The notes beneath the pieces are model-generated. The model had not been told where the DNA came from and made no database searches. It was given only the letters and a program-made list of their open reading frames with translations. The position numbers and the translations under genes were made by a program. 64,000 nucleotides of DNA from Lentilactobacillus fungorum (GTDB taxonomy: Bacteria > Bacillota > Bacilli > Lactobacillales > Lactobacillaceae): the NCBI RefSeq assembly GCF_016860605.1, contig NZ_BNJR01000016.1, positions 248,001 through 312,000 of the forward strand, read 5' to 3'. This document shows positions 1 through 8,551 of this stretch, one piece after another (within the stretch, counting starts at the first letter, position 1; every line of letters begins with the position of its first letter).

Positions 1-1
1 T

Positions 2-367
2 GCGGACTTTGTTTATACTGATGTTTGGTATGGATTGTATGAATCACCATTATCATATGATGAACGAATGAAGATTTTCTACCCTAAGTACCAGGTTAAC
101 GATGATTTAATGGCTAAAGGAACTAGTCATACGATGTTTATGCATTGCCTACCAGCTAACCGGGGCGAAGAAGTGACGGATAGTGTCATTGATTCGCCAC
201 ATTCAATTGCCTGGGATGAAGCTGAGAATCGGTTGACGGCAATGAGAGCGCTACTTGTGTACTTAATGGCACCGCGAATGAATTACACTGAAAAACAATT
301 GGATGATCTAAACGATCCGAAGTTAAAGTCAATGATCTTAAACTTAGTTGATGACACGACTCATTAA
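2..367 (+). CDS. ptcA: Putrescine carbamoyltransferase, C-terminal part (5' end outside window)
   Basis: The reading frame is open from the first bases of the window, so only about the last 121 residues are present. It contains the carbamoyltransferase motif HCLPA (about residues 48-52 of the fragment) in the context [13 protein letters not shown], plus the upstream DVWYG segment. Both are typical of the ornithine/putrescine carbamoyltransferase family. The enzyme phosphorolyses carbamoylputrescine to putrescine and carbamoyl phosphate. Assignment to putrescine rather than ornithine rests on context: the antiporter, agmatine deiminase and carbamate kinase follow in the same direction. Ornithine carbamoyltransferase remains a formal alternative, because the substrate-selective N-terminal part is missing. 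Confidence 0.88.
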   Translation, partial: ADFVYTDVWYGLYESPLSYDERMKIFYPKYQVNDDLMAKGTSHTMFMHCLPANRGEEVTDSVIDSPHSIAWDEAENRLTAMRALLVYLMAPRMNYTEKQLDDLNDPKLKSMILNLVDDTTH

Positions 368-403
368 TTGAGTTGACGTAACCGGTTAGCGAAGGTGAAT
401 GAA

Positions 404-1819
404 ATGCAAAAAGAGAAAAAATTTAGGTTATTTGATGCCGTATTAATGTCGGTAGTGGTGGTTCTGGTGGTTGAGTCAGTTGCGCCGGCCGCAGCTATTG
501 GACCATCGCAATTCTTTTGGTGGGGGATTCTCTTAGTCTTCTTCTTTCTACCTTATGGATTAATTTCTGCCGAACTTGGTACGACCTATGATGAAGACGG
601 TGGCATCTATGACTGGGTTCGAAAAGCATTTGGACGGCGTTGGGGTGGTCGGGCCGCTTGGCTGTACTGGATTAACTTTCCAATTTGGATGGCCAGCTTG
701 GCCGTACTGTTTACCGGCGTCATTGGGCAAGTCTTTCCAACCCACTTTGGTACGTGGACCAATGTTTTAATTCAACTGGTATTTATCGGGATCGTTACCT
801 TGATTTCTTCTTATCCGGTTGCCGATAGCAAATGGATCTTGAATCTGGCAGCTATTGCCAAAGTGATCATCATGGTTAGTTTAGGGGCCCTTGGTATCTA
901 CGTTGCCTTCACAAAAGGCGTTGCAAGTAACTTTACCGTTAAGACGATGTTGCCACAAATGGATGTGAAGAGTCTTGGATATATTTCAGTGATTCTGTTT
1001 AATTTCCTTGGGTTTGAAGTGGTCACTTCGATGGCTAGCGAAATGCCAAATCCCAAAAAGCAGATTCCTCAAGCAATTATTTGGGGCGGGATCTTAATCG
1101 CGGTATTCTATGTATTTGCCGCCTTTGGGATGGGCGTTGCAATTCCAAGCAATGAATTGTCAACCTCAAGTGGTTTAATGGAAAGCATTCTCCTGCTAAT
1201 TGGGGGTAACAACTGGTTTGTTATTTTGATTGCCCTGTTATTCATGTATACTTTAGCTGCAAACCTCATTTCTTGGTCGGCTGGGGTGAACTACGTTGCT
1301 TCTTATGCCGCTAAGAACCATGACTTACCAAAAATATTTGGAATTGAAAGTAAGAAAACTGGAATGCCGGTTGGGGCTAATCTCTTAAATGGTGGCATTG
1401 CCGCAATTTTAGTTGTTATTTCACCATTGATTCCTAACCAAAATATTTTCTGGGCCTTCTTCTCGCTGAATGTTGTCGCTTTGCTAGGTTCATATCTGTT
1501 GATGTTTCCATCATTTTGGCGGTTACGCAAAGTGGACCCAGATACTGAGCGGCCATTCAAAGTGCCGGGTAATCCGTTGATGATTAATTTGATGACTTGG
1601 ATTCCCGTTGCTTTACTGGGGATTACTACGATCTTATCGGCCTTCCCACTTAATGGCAGTGCTGAGGAAATGAGCACTAAGATTCCGATTCTAATTGGCA
1701 CGATTATCACGATTTTACTTGGCGAGGTCTGCATTAGAGCAGCAGAAAAGCACCACCCTTTAAAGAAAACCGTGAAAGCGAGCAGTCACCACACCGCGGA
1801 AGCCTTAAGTAAAAATTAG
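404..1819 (+). CDS. aguD: Agmatine/putrescine antiporter, APC superfamily
   Basis: A 471-residue polytopic membrane protein with about 12 hydrophobic segments, of the amino acid-polyamine-organocation superfamily. The unwound TM1-type region (VVVVLVVESVAPAAAIGPS) and the conserved GFEVVTSMASEMPNPKKQIP stretch fit APC exchangers. It lies 36 bp after ptcA and 30 bp before aguA, inside the agmatine deiminase operon, so uptake of agmatine in exchange for putrescine is the inferred role. An upstream GTG (395) is in frame, but GAAGGTGA at 391-398 is well placed only for the ATG at 404. Substrate is inferred from neighbours, not from the sequence alone. Confidence 0.85.
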   Translation: MQKEKKFRLFDAVLMSVVVVLVVESVAPAAAIGPSQFFWWGILLVFFFLPYGLISAELGTTYDEDGGIYDWVRKAFGRRWGGRAAWLYWINFPIWMASLAVLFTGVIGQVFPTHFGTWTNVLIQLVFIGIVTLISSYPVADSKWILNLAAIAKVIIMVSLGALGIYVAFTKGVASNFTVKTMLPQMDVKSLGYISVILFNFLGFEVVTSMASEMPNPKKQIPQAIIWGGILIAVFYVFAAFGMGVAIPSNELSTSSGLMESILLLIGGNNWFVILIALLFMYTLAANLISWSAGVNYVASYAAKNHDLPKIFGIESKKTGMPVGANLLNGGIAAILVVISPLIPNQNIFWAFFSLNVVALLGSYLLMFPSFWRLRKVDPDTERPFKVPGNPLMINLMTWIPVALLGITTILSAFPLNGSAEEMSTKIPILIGTIITILLGEVCIRAAEKHHPLKKTVKASSHHTAEALSKN

Positions 1820-1849
1820 TACGAAGTTCGAAAATAAAAGGAGCAAACT

Positions 1850-2950
1850 ATGATGAAAACTTTACAATCATCACCTAAAAAAGACGGCTATCGAATGCCT
1901 GGTGAATTTGAACATCACAAGGGTGTCTATATGCTTTGGCCGCAACGGCCCGATAACTGGCGGAATGGCGCTAAACCAGCTCAGCATACCTTTGCCAAGG
2001 TTGCTCAAGCCATTTCCCAATTTGAGCACGTGACCGTTGGGGTTTCAGATGCACAATATGCCAATGCACGACATTTGTTAGCCGATGAAGTTGAGGTTGT
2101 CGAAATTTCCAACGATGATTCTTGGATTCGCGACTGTGGGCCGACCTTTGTCGTAAATGATGAAGGGGATCTTCGCGGCGTTGATTGGACTTTCAATGCG
2201 TGGGGTGGCCTGGTTGATGGCCTTTATTTCCCTTGGGACAAGGATGATCGGGTCGCTCAAAAGGTGACTGAGCTTGAACACGCTGATCGCTATCGACTGG
2301 ATGACTTCATCCTAGAAGGTGGCTCGATCCATGTTGATGGTGAAGGGACGTTAATTACGACCGAAGAATGCCTGCTGTCTAAAGGACGCAATTCGCAACT
2401 ATCAAAGGAACAAATTGAAAATGTCTTGAAGGAATACCTCAATTTGGATAAGGTTATTTGGCTGAAGCGCGGTATTTACTTAGATGAGACTAATGGTCAT
2501 GTGGATAATATCGCCAACTTCGTCAAACCTGGGGTCGTTGCATTGGCTTGGACCGATGATCAATCCGATCCTCAATATGAAATTTCAAAAGAAAATTATG
2601 AAATTTTAAGTCATGCGACTGACGCAAAGGGCCGTCAGATTCAAGTTGAAAAGCTCTATGTTCCTAAGCCGGTTACCATCACCAAGGAAGAAAGCGAAGG
2701 CGTCGACGCCGTGGATGGCACACTACCGCGTAAGGAAGGGGACCGTTTAGCCGCCAGTTATGTGAACTATTACACTGCAAACGGTGGTATTGTCTTCCCA
2801 ACGTTTGATGATCCAAATGATCAAAAAGCTAAAGAGACTCTCCAACGTTTGTATCCAGATCGCAAGATTGTTGGCGTACCCGCTCGTGAGATTTTGCTTG
2901 GCGGCGGTAACATTCACTGCATTACACAGCAGGTACCATCAGGGAGGTAA
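1850..2950 (+). CDS. aguA: Agmatine deiminase (active copy)
   Basis: A 366-residue enzyme of the pentein fold (peptidyl-arginine deiminase family, PF04371) that converts agmatine to N-carbamoylputrescine and ammonia. All expected catalytic elements are visible: WIRDCGP (Asp about 89), LEGGS with the catalytic Glu, ETNGHVDN with His217 and Asp219, and the C-terminal [11 protein letters not shown] with nucleophile Cys357. Length and Cys position match known bacterial agmatine deiminases. A GGAG Shine-Dalgarno lies before tandem ATG codons. The stop at 2950 is 7 bp before the carbamate kinase start. Contrast with the second copy at 4052, which lacks the His and Cys. Confidence 0.95.
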   Translation: MMKTLQSSPKKDGYRMPGEFEHHKGVYMLWPQRPDNWRNGAKPAQHTFAKVAQAISQFEHVTVGVSDAQYANARHLLADEVEVVEISNDDSWIRDCGPTFVVNDEGDLRGVDWTFNAWGGLVDGLYFPWDKDDRVAQKVTELEHADRYRLDDFILEGGSIHVDGEGTLITTEECLLSKGRNSQLSKEQIENVLKEYLNLDKVIWLKRGIYLDETNGHVDNIANFVKPGVVALAWTDDQSDPQYEISKENYEILSHATDAKGRQIQVEKLYVPKPVTITKEESEGVDAVDGTLPRKEGDRLAASYVNYYTANGGIVFPTFDDPNDQKAKETLQRLYPDRKIVGVPAREILLGGGNIHCITQQVPSGR

Positions 2951-2957
2951 GATACAT

Positions 2958-3917
2958 TTGGCTAAAATTGTTGTTGCATTAGGCGGCAATGCGATTCTAT
3001 CAAAAGACGCATCCGCCGAAGCTCAAATGAAGGCCGTTAAAAAGACGGCCCAGGAATTAATTAAATTTATTAAAAACGGTGATCAATTGATCATCACTCA
3101 TGGTAACGGTCCGCAAGTTGGCAATTTGTTGCTCCAACAGAGTGCCGCAGACAGTAAGGAAAATCCAGCGATGCCATTAGACACCTGTGGGGCAATGACC
3201 CAAGGCAGTATTGGCTATTGGTTCCAAAATGCGATGAAGGAAGCCCTTCTTAATAATGGGATTGACAAAGACGTGATGGCGATTATTACCCAGACAATTG
3301 TCGATGAAAATGATCCCGCCTTTTTAAATCCATCAAAGCCAATTGGCCCCTTCTATAAGGAAGCCGAAGTACCCGAAATCAAAGCGCAGCATCCAGATTG
3401 GCAGATTATCGAAGATGCCGGCCGGGGGTATCGGCGAGTGGTTCCGTCCCCGAAGCCGTTAGTAATTAATGAGTACCCGGCCATTCAAAAAGTAGTCGAC
3501 GCCGGGATTATCCCCATTGTTTCCGGTGGTGGCGGTATTCCAGTCGTTCGCAAAGGCAACCAGTTGATTGGTAAAGAAGCGGTCATCGACAAAGATTTCA
3601 GCGCTTCCAAAATTGCCCAATTAATTGATGCTGATAAGCTCATTATTCTCACGTCTGCCGGTGGCGTCTTTTATAACTACGGTAAGTCTAACCAAGTTGA
3701 GTTAAAAGAAGTTGGGGTTAATGAGATTCAACAGCACATTGATGCCAATGAATTTGCTAAAGGAAGTATGATGCCTAAAGTCCAAGCGGCCGTTTCGTTT
3801 GTCAAAACGACTGGCAACCCCGCAGTCATTGGTGACTTGGCCGACGTTCAAGAAATTATTGCCGGCAATAAAGGGACAACGATTGTCAAAGAAGCGATCG
3901 AGTCAGTTGTAAAGTAG
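2958..3917 (+). CDS. aguC: Carbamate kinase of the agmatine pathway
   Basis: A 319-residue carbamate kinase (amino acid kinase fold): carbamoyl phosphate + ADP gives ATP + carbamate, the energy-yielding last step of agmatine catabolism. Motifs seen: VVALGGNA at the N-terminus, ITHGNGPQVGN, the CGAMTQGSIGYW segment and VSGGGGIPV. The frame stays open upstream into aguA, but the start is TTG 2958, because AGGGAGG (2941-2947) is ideally spaced and the family N-terminus begins there. The Shine-Dalgarno overlaps the aguA stop, so the two are translationally linked. The paralogue arcC of the arginine deiminase pathway would look the same; context favours the agmatine role. Confidence 0.93.
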   Translation: MAKIVVALGGNAILSKDASAEAQMKAVKKTAQELIKFIKNGDQLIITHGNGPQVGNLLLQQSAADSKENPAMPLDTCGAMTQGSIGYWFQNAMKEALLNNGIDKDVMAIITQTIVDENDPAFLNPSKPIGPFYKEAEVPEIKAQHPDWQIIEDAGRGYRRVVPSPKPLVINEYPAIQKVVDAGIIPIVSGGGGIPVVRKGNQLIGKEAVIDKDFSASKIAQLIDADKLIILTSAGGVFYNYGKSNQVELKEVGVNEIQQHIDANEFAKGSMMPKVQAAVSFVKTTGNPAVIGDLADVQEIIAGNKGTTIVKEAIESVVK

Positions 3918-3923
3918 TATTAA

Positions 3924-3969
3924 GCGAGGCTTGTTAATCTCTAGTTGAGATTTAACAGCCTCGTTTTTG
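3924..3969 (+). terminator. Intrinsic terminator after carbamate kinase
   Basis: Stem GAGGCTTGTTAATCTC pairs with GAGATTTAACAGCCTC across a short TAGTT loop and is followed by GTTTTTG. It separates the active ptcA-aguD-aguA-aguC unit from the second aguA. Confidence 0.85.
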
Positions 3970-4051
3970 CTAAAAATGAGGGTCATTGGAATAGATGATC
4001 GTGCTAACAAAGGGATCATGATATGATTGAATATAATAGAGGGGGAGCTAA

Positions 4052-5140
4052 ATGAAGATTAAGGATACAACACCACAACAGGATCAGTTTAAGATCGTGC
4101 CCGAATGGCATCATCAGCGGCAAGCTTATTTGATGTGGCCTGAGCGAACTGATAACTGGCGGGAAGGGGCCAAACCTGCGCAGCGCGTTTTTGCGGAGGT
4201 GGCAATCAAGCTTCACCAATATGAACCGGTGACGATGTTAGTCTCGCGCGATCAATATAAACATGCCCGACAGGCACTGCCCCAAGCGATTCGAGTGGTT
4301 GAAATGAGTTATAACGATTCATGGATGCGCGATGTTGGCCCGGCTTATTTGATGAATGAGCATCAAGATGTTCGCGGGGTTAATTGGCAATTTAATGCTT
4401 GGGGCGGGCTAGTTGACGGTCTGTACTTTCCGTGGGACCAAGATAATTTAGTAGCGGAAAAGATGTGCGACCTCGATGGGCTGGATTATTATGACGTTAA
4501 CTTTGTCCTAGAAGGATCCGCTTACCAAACGGATGGTGAAGGCACCTTGATTGCCACGAAAGAATCCGTTCTTTCCGAAGGCCGCAATGGCCAAGTTAGC
4601 CAAGAAGCCGTCGAGCAAGTGCTCAAGAAATATTTGAATGTTTCAAAAATTATCTGGTTAAATCAGGGCTACTTTATGGATGAAACCAATGGCGATGTTG
4701 ATAACATGGTTAACTTTGTTCGTCCGGGAGAGGTTGCGTTAACGTGGACGGATGATCAATCTGATCCGATGTATGAGATTTGCCACGAGGGGCTTGCCAT
4801 CTTGCAGTCGGCGACTGATGCGGCCAATCGTCATTTGGTGATTCATAAGGTCCAGATGCCAAGGCCGCTATTAATCACTCGAGAAGAGAGTGAAGGCGTT
4901 GACCCAGTCAATGGCCGCTTGCCACGCTATGAAGGTGATCGGCTAATGGCCACTTATATTAATTGCTACTTGGCTAACGGTGCGGTTATTTTGCCAGTCT
5001 TTGGCGATCCGCAAGATACTGTTGCCATTCAGCAGTATCAAGAAATTTTCCCGGATCGAAAGATTGAACCGGTGAATGCTCGCGAGTTGCTTCTTGGGGG
5101 CGGCGATATCCACTCGATCGTCCTTGGCGTTCCGGATTAG
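4052..5140 (+). CDS. aguA2: Agmatine deiminase paralogue lacking catalytic residues (AguA2)
   Basis: A 362-residue homologue of the upstream AguA over its whole length (shared [46 protein letters not shown]). However, the catalytic His is Asp (NGDVDN, residue 215, versus NGHVDN), the nucleophilic Cys is Ser (GGDIHSIV, residue 355), and LEGGSIH has become LEGSAYQ. By family knowledge a pentein hydrolase without Cys and His cannot turn over. The frame is intact with a good AGGGGG ribosome site, so the protein is probably made. It sits after the operon terminator and 9 bp before the rpiR-type regulator. A regulatory, sensing or oligomer-partner role is possible but is inference. Confidence 0.9.
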   Translation: MKIKDTTPQQDQFKIVPEWHHQRQAYLMWPERTDNWREGAKPAQRVFAEVAIKLHQYEPVTMLVSRDQYKHARQALPQAIRVVEMSYNDSWMRDVGPAYLMNEHQDVRGVNWQFNAWGGLVDGLYFPWDQDNLVAEKMCDLDGLDYYDVNFVLEGSAYQTDGEGTLIATKESVLSEGRNGQVSQEAVEQVLKKYLNVSKIIWLNQGYFMDETNGDVDNMVNFVRPGEVALTWTDDQSDPMYEICHEGLAILQSATDAANRHLVIHKVQMPRPLLITREESEGVDPVNGRLPRYEGDRLMATYINCYLANGAVILPVFGDPQDTVAIQQYQEIFPDRKIEPVNARELLLGGGDIHSIVLGVPD

Positions 5141-5149
5141 AGGGTCGAT

Positions 5150-5929
5150 ATGAATTTTTTTGAAATTATCAAACCATACGTTGAAAAATTGAATAAAAAC
5201 GAATATGGCTTACTCGATTATGTCATTAAAAATATGGATCAACTACAAAATAAAAGTATTCGTGAGGTCGCAGCTTCTTGTTATGTTTCCACCACAACTT
5301 TTTTACGGTTTGTCAGAAAAATTGGGTTTGCCGGCTATAGTGAGTTTAGTACCGTTATTAAATACACCGTTTTAAATAGTGATAAACAAGAAGATAAGGC
5401 AGCCCCATTTGTCGTTGAACAATCAAAATATCGCGATGAGTACCTTAAAAATATTGAAGAAACGGTTCGGGTCCTTGACGAGCGAAAACTATTGAAAATT
5501 TGCAGCGCACTGGCTAGTAAACCGAACCTGTATTTTTTTGCCAAGGGGTTTAGCAAGTATTCAGCCGAGTATATTGAATATCTTTATACGTTAAACGGCT
5601 TCATTGTGATTTTCCCAAAGAATCATGAGCAGCGACGACTGGCCTATCGGAATATCAAGCGCGATGACGTGGTTTTTGTCTTTGACTATGAAGGCGAAGA
5701 TGATGAGTTGATTTCGATTGTGCAAACCTTGCAGAGTAAGAAAACGTACGCCTTGTTGGTTTCAATCACGGGAGCCAATAATAATACGATTCAAAACATG
5801 AGTGACGAGAATCTGTATTTATTTACCGATGAGTTAAAAGTGAACGGGGTTGACATCACGTCGCATGTCTCACTAATTGTCATTATGGAGTTGTTGCTTT
5901 ATCAGTTTATGGAGTATCAAAAGAAGTAA
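5150..5929 (+). CDS. RpiR/MurR-family transcriptional regulator
   Basis: A 259-residue regulator: an N-terminal HTH_6 domain (about residues 1-77, with SIREVAASCYVSTTTFLRFVRKIG as the helix-turn-helix region) and a C-terminal SIS sugar-isomerase-like domain (about 110-250). It is transcribed with aguA2 (9 bp gap, AGAGGG ribosome site) and is the likely regulator of the agmatine cluster, which differs from the LuxR-type AguR of enterococci and streptococci. The SIS domain normally binds phosphosugars; here the ligand is unknown. The target is inferred from position only. Confidence 0.85.
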   Translation: MNFFEIIKPYVEKLNKNEYGLLDYVIKNMDQLQNKSIREVAASCYVSTTTFLRFVRKIGFAGYSEFSTVIKYTVLNSDKQEDKAAPFVVEQSKYRDEYLKNIEETVRVLDERKLLKICSALASKPNLYFFAKGFSKYSAEYIEYLYTLNGFIVIFPKNHEQRRLAYRNIKRDDVVFVFDYEGEDDELISIVQTLQSKKTYALLVSITGANNNTIQNMSDENLYLFTDELKVNGVDITSHVSLIVIMELLLYQFMEYQKK

Positions 5930-5975
5930 GTGGCTAAATGAGTTTGATTGAGTAAACGAATCAAAGCATCGTTAA

Positions 5976-6030
5976 AAAGCGCCGGTCCCAGTCGGTGATC
6001 AGTTGATCAGCGATGGATCGGCGCTTTAGT
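5976..6030 (+). terminator. Terminator-like hairpin after the rpiR-type gene
   Basis: AAAGCGCCGGTCC and GGATCGGCGCTTT form a long stem with an internal bubble, followed by a weak T-rich run. It lies between convergent genes, so it may serve both strands. Confidence 0.65.
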
Positions 6031-6047
6031 TGTTTGACAATAAATTG

Positions 6048-6689
6048 TTAATAAAACGATGGTTTATCCCAGTTGGTATTCGGTTCATTAACCCCCAAGC
6101 TCTTCCGGGCATACTTCCGAGAGTTATCGGTTAAGATGTCGATAATTAATTGGGCAACCGCTTGGCGAGTCACTTGGGTGCCGCCAAATGGCTGGTCGCT
6201 ATCAGTGAGTTCATAGTTGGTGTTGCCATCCTGATTGTATAGCCAAGCCAAGCGCAGCAGGGTGTATGTCAAATCAGAATCCTTGATAACCGTTGCGGTT
6301 TTAATCCGCTTCGTAATCGAACTTTCAATCATGCTGGTATTCCACTGACCAAAGGCCCCCTTAACTTCGTTTTCGATGCCCAAAACGGTAGCGCCAATAA
6401 ATTGACGAACGTGGTTGGCATCCATGGCGGCGACAATGTGTTTGACCGAATCCAGGTCACGCATTTCGTTTAGGTAAACTGCATCGACGCCATCCATTGC
6501 CTTGTTTAAGGTGTCAGTATCGTTAAAATCACCATCAATCACGGTTTCGCGGTTGGGATCACTAACTTTAATCCGCTGGTTTGCGTTCCGAGCGTATAGT
6601 TTCAAGTTAAAGTCAGTTTGTTTTAATAGTGCTGGAATCAAGTAGCTTGAAATTTGACCGGCTGCGCCAAGAATTAATATTGTTTTCAA
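6048..6689 (-). CDS. NAD(P)-binding (NmrA/SDR-like) oxidoreductase
   Basis: A 213-residue protein with an N-terminal Rossmann motif ILGAAGQISSYL (residues 6-17) and an atypical-SDR layout like the NAD(P)H-binding family (NmrA / YwnB-like). No catalytic Tyr-x-x-x-Lys is obvious, so it may be a redox sensor or epimerase-like protein rather than a classical dehydrogenase. The start is TTG at 6689 with AAGGAGG at 6697-6703. It is downstream of the Ldh-family gene on the same strand, separated by 184 bp. Substrate unknown. Confidence 0.75.
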   Translation of the reverse strand: MKTILILGAAGQISSYLIPALLKQTDFNLKLYARNANQRIKVSDPNRETVIDGDFNDTDTLNKAMDGVDAVYLNEMRDLDSVKHIVAAMDANHVRQFIGATVLGIENEVKGAFGQWNTSMIESSITKRIKTATVIKDSDLTYTLLRLAWLYNQDGNTNYELTDSDQPFGGTQVTRQAVAQLIIDILTDNSRKYARKSLGVNEPNTNWDKPSFY

Positions 6690-6873
6690 ATGATAACCTC
6701 CTTGTGAGCAAAGCGGTTGAAACTTTGTCTATAAGTCTTCTTGGATAGAAATTACCCCCAAGATGCTTATGGGCAAACTTTTGCTTTGTGTAGTTGTCCT
6801 ACATATTTATACTATCTTAACTATAACGCATTCGGTTAAGAAACGACACGTCCAGTCAAGCAATAGCAAAATA

Positions 6874-7959
6874 TTAGAGGGGGTTAGGTACCTCAACGTG
6901 GCTATCCTTGCCAATTGTTTCAAGTTCTTTAGCGGTCTTATCATCAATGACGACCCCTTGTTTCAAATTTTCATCATAGTGGCGATACTCTCGATCACCC
7001 GGAATCATAATGGTTGTGCCAGGAACTCGCTTGAGGTGGCGGATTCGGTCAAACATTTTTTCCGCTCGCTTTTCTAAGTCCGCCAGGTTGCCAAAAAGAC
7101 CGGGGTTAATGGTCAAGAAGAATTGACTAAAGTCGTGATGCCCTGGTTTATTAGTATCCGCAGAAATTGACCCTTGGGCTAGAATACCGGTTAATAATTC
7201 AACGACTAATGAGTTGCCAAAGCCTTTGTAGTTGGAATTTTGCTCTAACAGGCCACCCAAGGTCAAGACGCCACCACCTGGTTCTTCTTCAGTGAAGGCC
7301 ACTTTAGCTAAATTATCTTCAACCTTTTGGGCATCACTAACCACGTGGCGGTGATCATCGACAGCCCAGTCGCCAGGAATGGGTTTGTTATTTTTAGCGA
7401 GGACTTGAATCTTGCCACTGGAAACAATCGAAGTGGCCCCATCAAAAACGAAGGGATGTGGATCAGCCGGGAAGGTGAAGGCAAACGCATTTGAGCCTAA
7501 AAAGGCTTCGGTGGCGTTCGTTGGAACTACTAGTGGCCGGGTGTTGGTAAGAGCAATGCCAATTAAGCCTTGTTTGGCGGCTAGGCGGGCATAGTAGCCG
7601 GCAGTCCCAAAGTGATTGGAATTGCGAATGACCGCCAAAGAAACGCCCAGCTGTTTGGTCTTTTTAATTAAGCTATTCATGGCAAACGCTGACGCAATTT
7701 GGCCCATGTTCTTATTAGCATCGAGTAAAAGACTGGTGGGGGTCTCTTTTAAGACTTTAACCTTATTTTGGGGTTCGATAATGTGTTCCTTAATCATTCG
7801 GGTATACCAAGCCAGCCGCTGAATTCCGTGAGAGGAAATCCCCCGTAAGTCGGCATCGACTAGTGTGTCGGCCAAAAGGGCCCCGTCGTGTTTTGAAAAA
7901 CCGTCGACGGCAAACACCTTCTCTAAAAATGTTTTTTCTGCTGAAGAACTGATCCGCAT
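6874..7959 (-). CDS. Ldh family (type 2 malate/L-lactate/ureidoglycolate) oxidoreductase
   Basis: A 361-residue NAD(P)-dependent 2-hydroxyacid dehydrogenase of the Ldh_2 fold (PF02615). Seen: DLRGISSHGIQRL, the RNSNHFGTAGYYA stretch with catalytic His, FVFDGATSI, and the C-terminal IPGDREYRH. The family contains MdhII, YlbC/AllD ureidoglycolate dehydrogenase and sulfolactate dehydrogenase, so substrate cannot be read from family alone. The gene is preceded by a T-box leader whose specifier reads best as AUG. Reduction of an amino-acid-derived 2-oxo acid (for example 4-methylthio-2-oxobutanoate) is therefore an attractive inference. AAAGGAAG precedes ATG 7959. Confidence 0.85.
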   Translation of the reverse strand: MRISSSAEKTFLEKVFAVDGFSKHDGALLADTLVDADLRGISSHGIQRLAWYTRMIKEHIIEPQNKVKVLKETPTSLLLDANKNMGQIASAFAMNSLIKKTKQLGVSLAVIRNSNHFGTAGYYARLAAKQGLIGIALTNTRPLVVPTNATEAFLGSNAFAFTFPADPHPFVFDGATSIVSSGKIQVLAKNNKPIPGDWAVDDHRHVVSDAQKVEDNLAKVAFTEEEPGGGVLTLGGLLEQNSNYKGFGNSLVVELLTGILAQGSISADTNKPGHHDFSQFFLTINPGLFGNLADLEKRAEKMFDRIRHLKRVPGTTIMIPGDREYRHYDENLKQGVVIDDKTAKELETIGKDSHVEVPNPL

Positions 7960-7994
7960 CAGATCCGCTTCCTTTCAATAATTGATTATTAGAC

Positions 7995-8277
7995 GAAAAA
8001 ATCCCTGTACAAAAATGAATTTGTACAGGGACGAATGGTTTCGCGGTGCCACCCATGTTCACTACTCAATGAAAATTGAATAGCCTTAAAATACGATTAA
8101 TTGAACTCAATCATATCTAGGACGGTATCGGAGCCACCCGTGTAGCAAGCTTTCACTGACTACAAGCTTTCGAGTTCATCTTCACCAATCGTTTCAGCCC
8201 GTCTTTTCAGCTCCTGGCGGTCTCTTGTAGGAGAAACAAATTGGCTACTCTTCTCATTAACGCCTAATGTTTATTTA
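7995..8277 (-). ncRNA. T-box leader of the Ldh-family gene
   Basis: Read on the minus strand, the leader carries the T-box hallmark GGGTGGCACCGCG (8054-8042) followed by TTCGTCCCTG. The competing terminator (8031-7995) is an 11-bp stem CCCTGTACAAA/TTTTTGTACAGGG with six Ts. Stem I has an AGAGA bulge. In the specifier loop the string GAAGATGAACTCG (8183-8171) follows the pattern GAA-N-codon-A, giving AUG (8179-8177). The same string occurs at the specifier of the metA T-box, where Met is expected. CTC (Leu, 8174-8172) is the alternative reading. The leader controls the gene starting at 7959. Confidence 0.88.
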
Positions 8278-8283
8278 ATATTG

Positions 8284-8312
8284 ACGATAGTCCCGCTTTG
8301 CCACTTTGTCAA
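8284..8312 (-). promoter_or_regulatory. Promoter of the T-box transcript
   Basis: On the minus strand, TTGACA (8312-8307) and TATCGT (8289-8284) are separated by 17 bp, directly upstream of the T-box leader. Confidence 0.65.
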
Positions 8313-8344
8313 TAACTGATTGGCCACTTTTAATTATTTTGCTA

Positions 8345-8497
8345 TTAATAAATAATCGACGACAATTGCCCCAACAGCTTTGGCGCAATTAACAGGCACT
8401 TTTCGATGGATTGGGTCGTCTGCTTCTCTTTAAATGACAGTTCCGGATATTCATGAAGGTGACGGCGAATCCAAATCATTTCATCTTCATCGTTTTT
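8345..8497 (-). pseudogene. Remnant of an M20-family amidohydrolase/peptidase N-terminus
   Basis: On the minus strand a 50-codon open stretch ends at a TAA (8347-8345) and reads DEDEMIWIRRHLHEYPELSFKE. That is the characteristic start of M20 amidohydrolases (hippurate hydrolase / N-acyl amino acid amidohydrolase: RRxLHxxPELSFxE). The remaining ~330 residues of such an enzyme are absent; the T-box promoter follows immediately. This is the decayed end of a lost gene, not a functional CDS. No ribosome site was found. Confidence 0.65.
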
Positions 8498-8551
8498 TTA
8501 CGGTGTATTAATTCTGGGTAAACATTATCCATGAAGAACATTCTTTTGAAA

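Noticed and set aside
2784-2957. N-terminal extension of carbamate kinase
   Set aside because: The frame is open by chance inside aguA; the family start and ribosome site are at 2958.
6763-7077. A 104-codon plus-strand frame
   Set aside because: Antisense to the end of the Ldh-family gene and the intergenic region; no ribosome site and no family resemblance.
8172-8174. Leucine (CUC) as the firm specifier of the Ldh T-box
   Set aside because: The same string is at the metA specifier, where AUG fits; CUC is kept only as an alternative.
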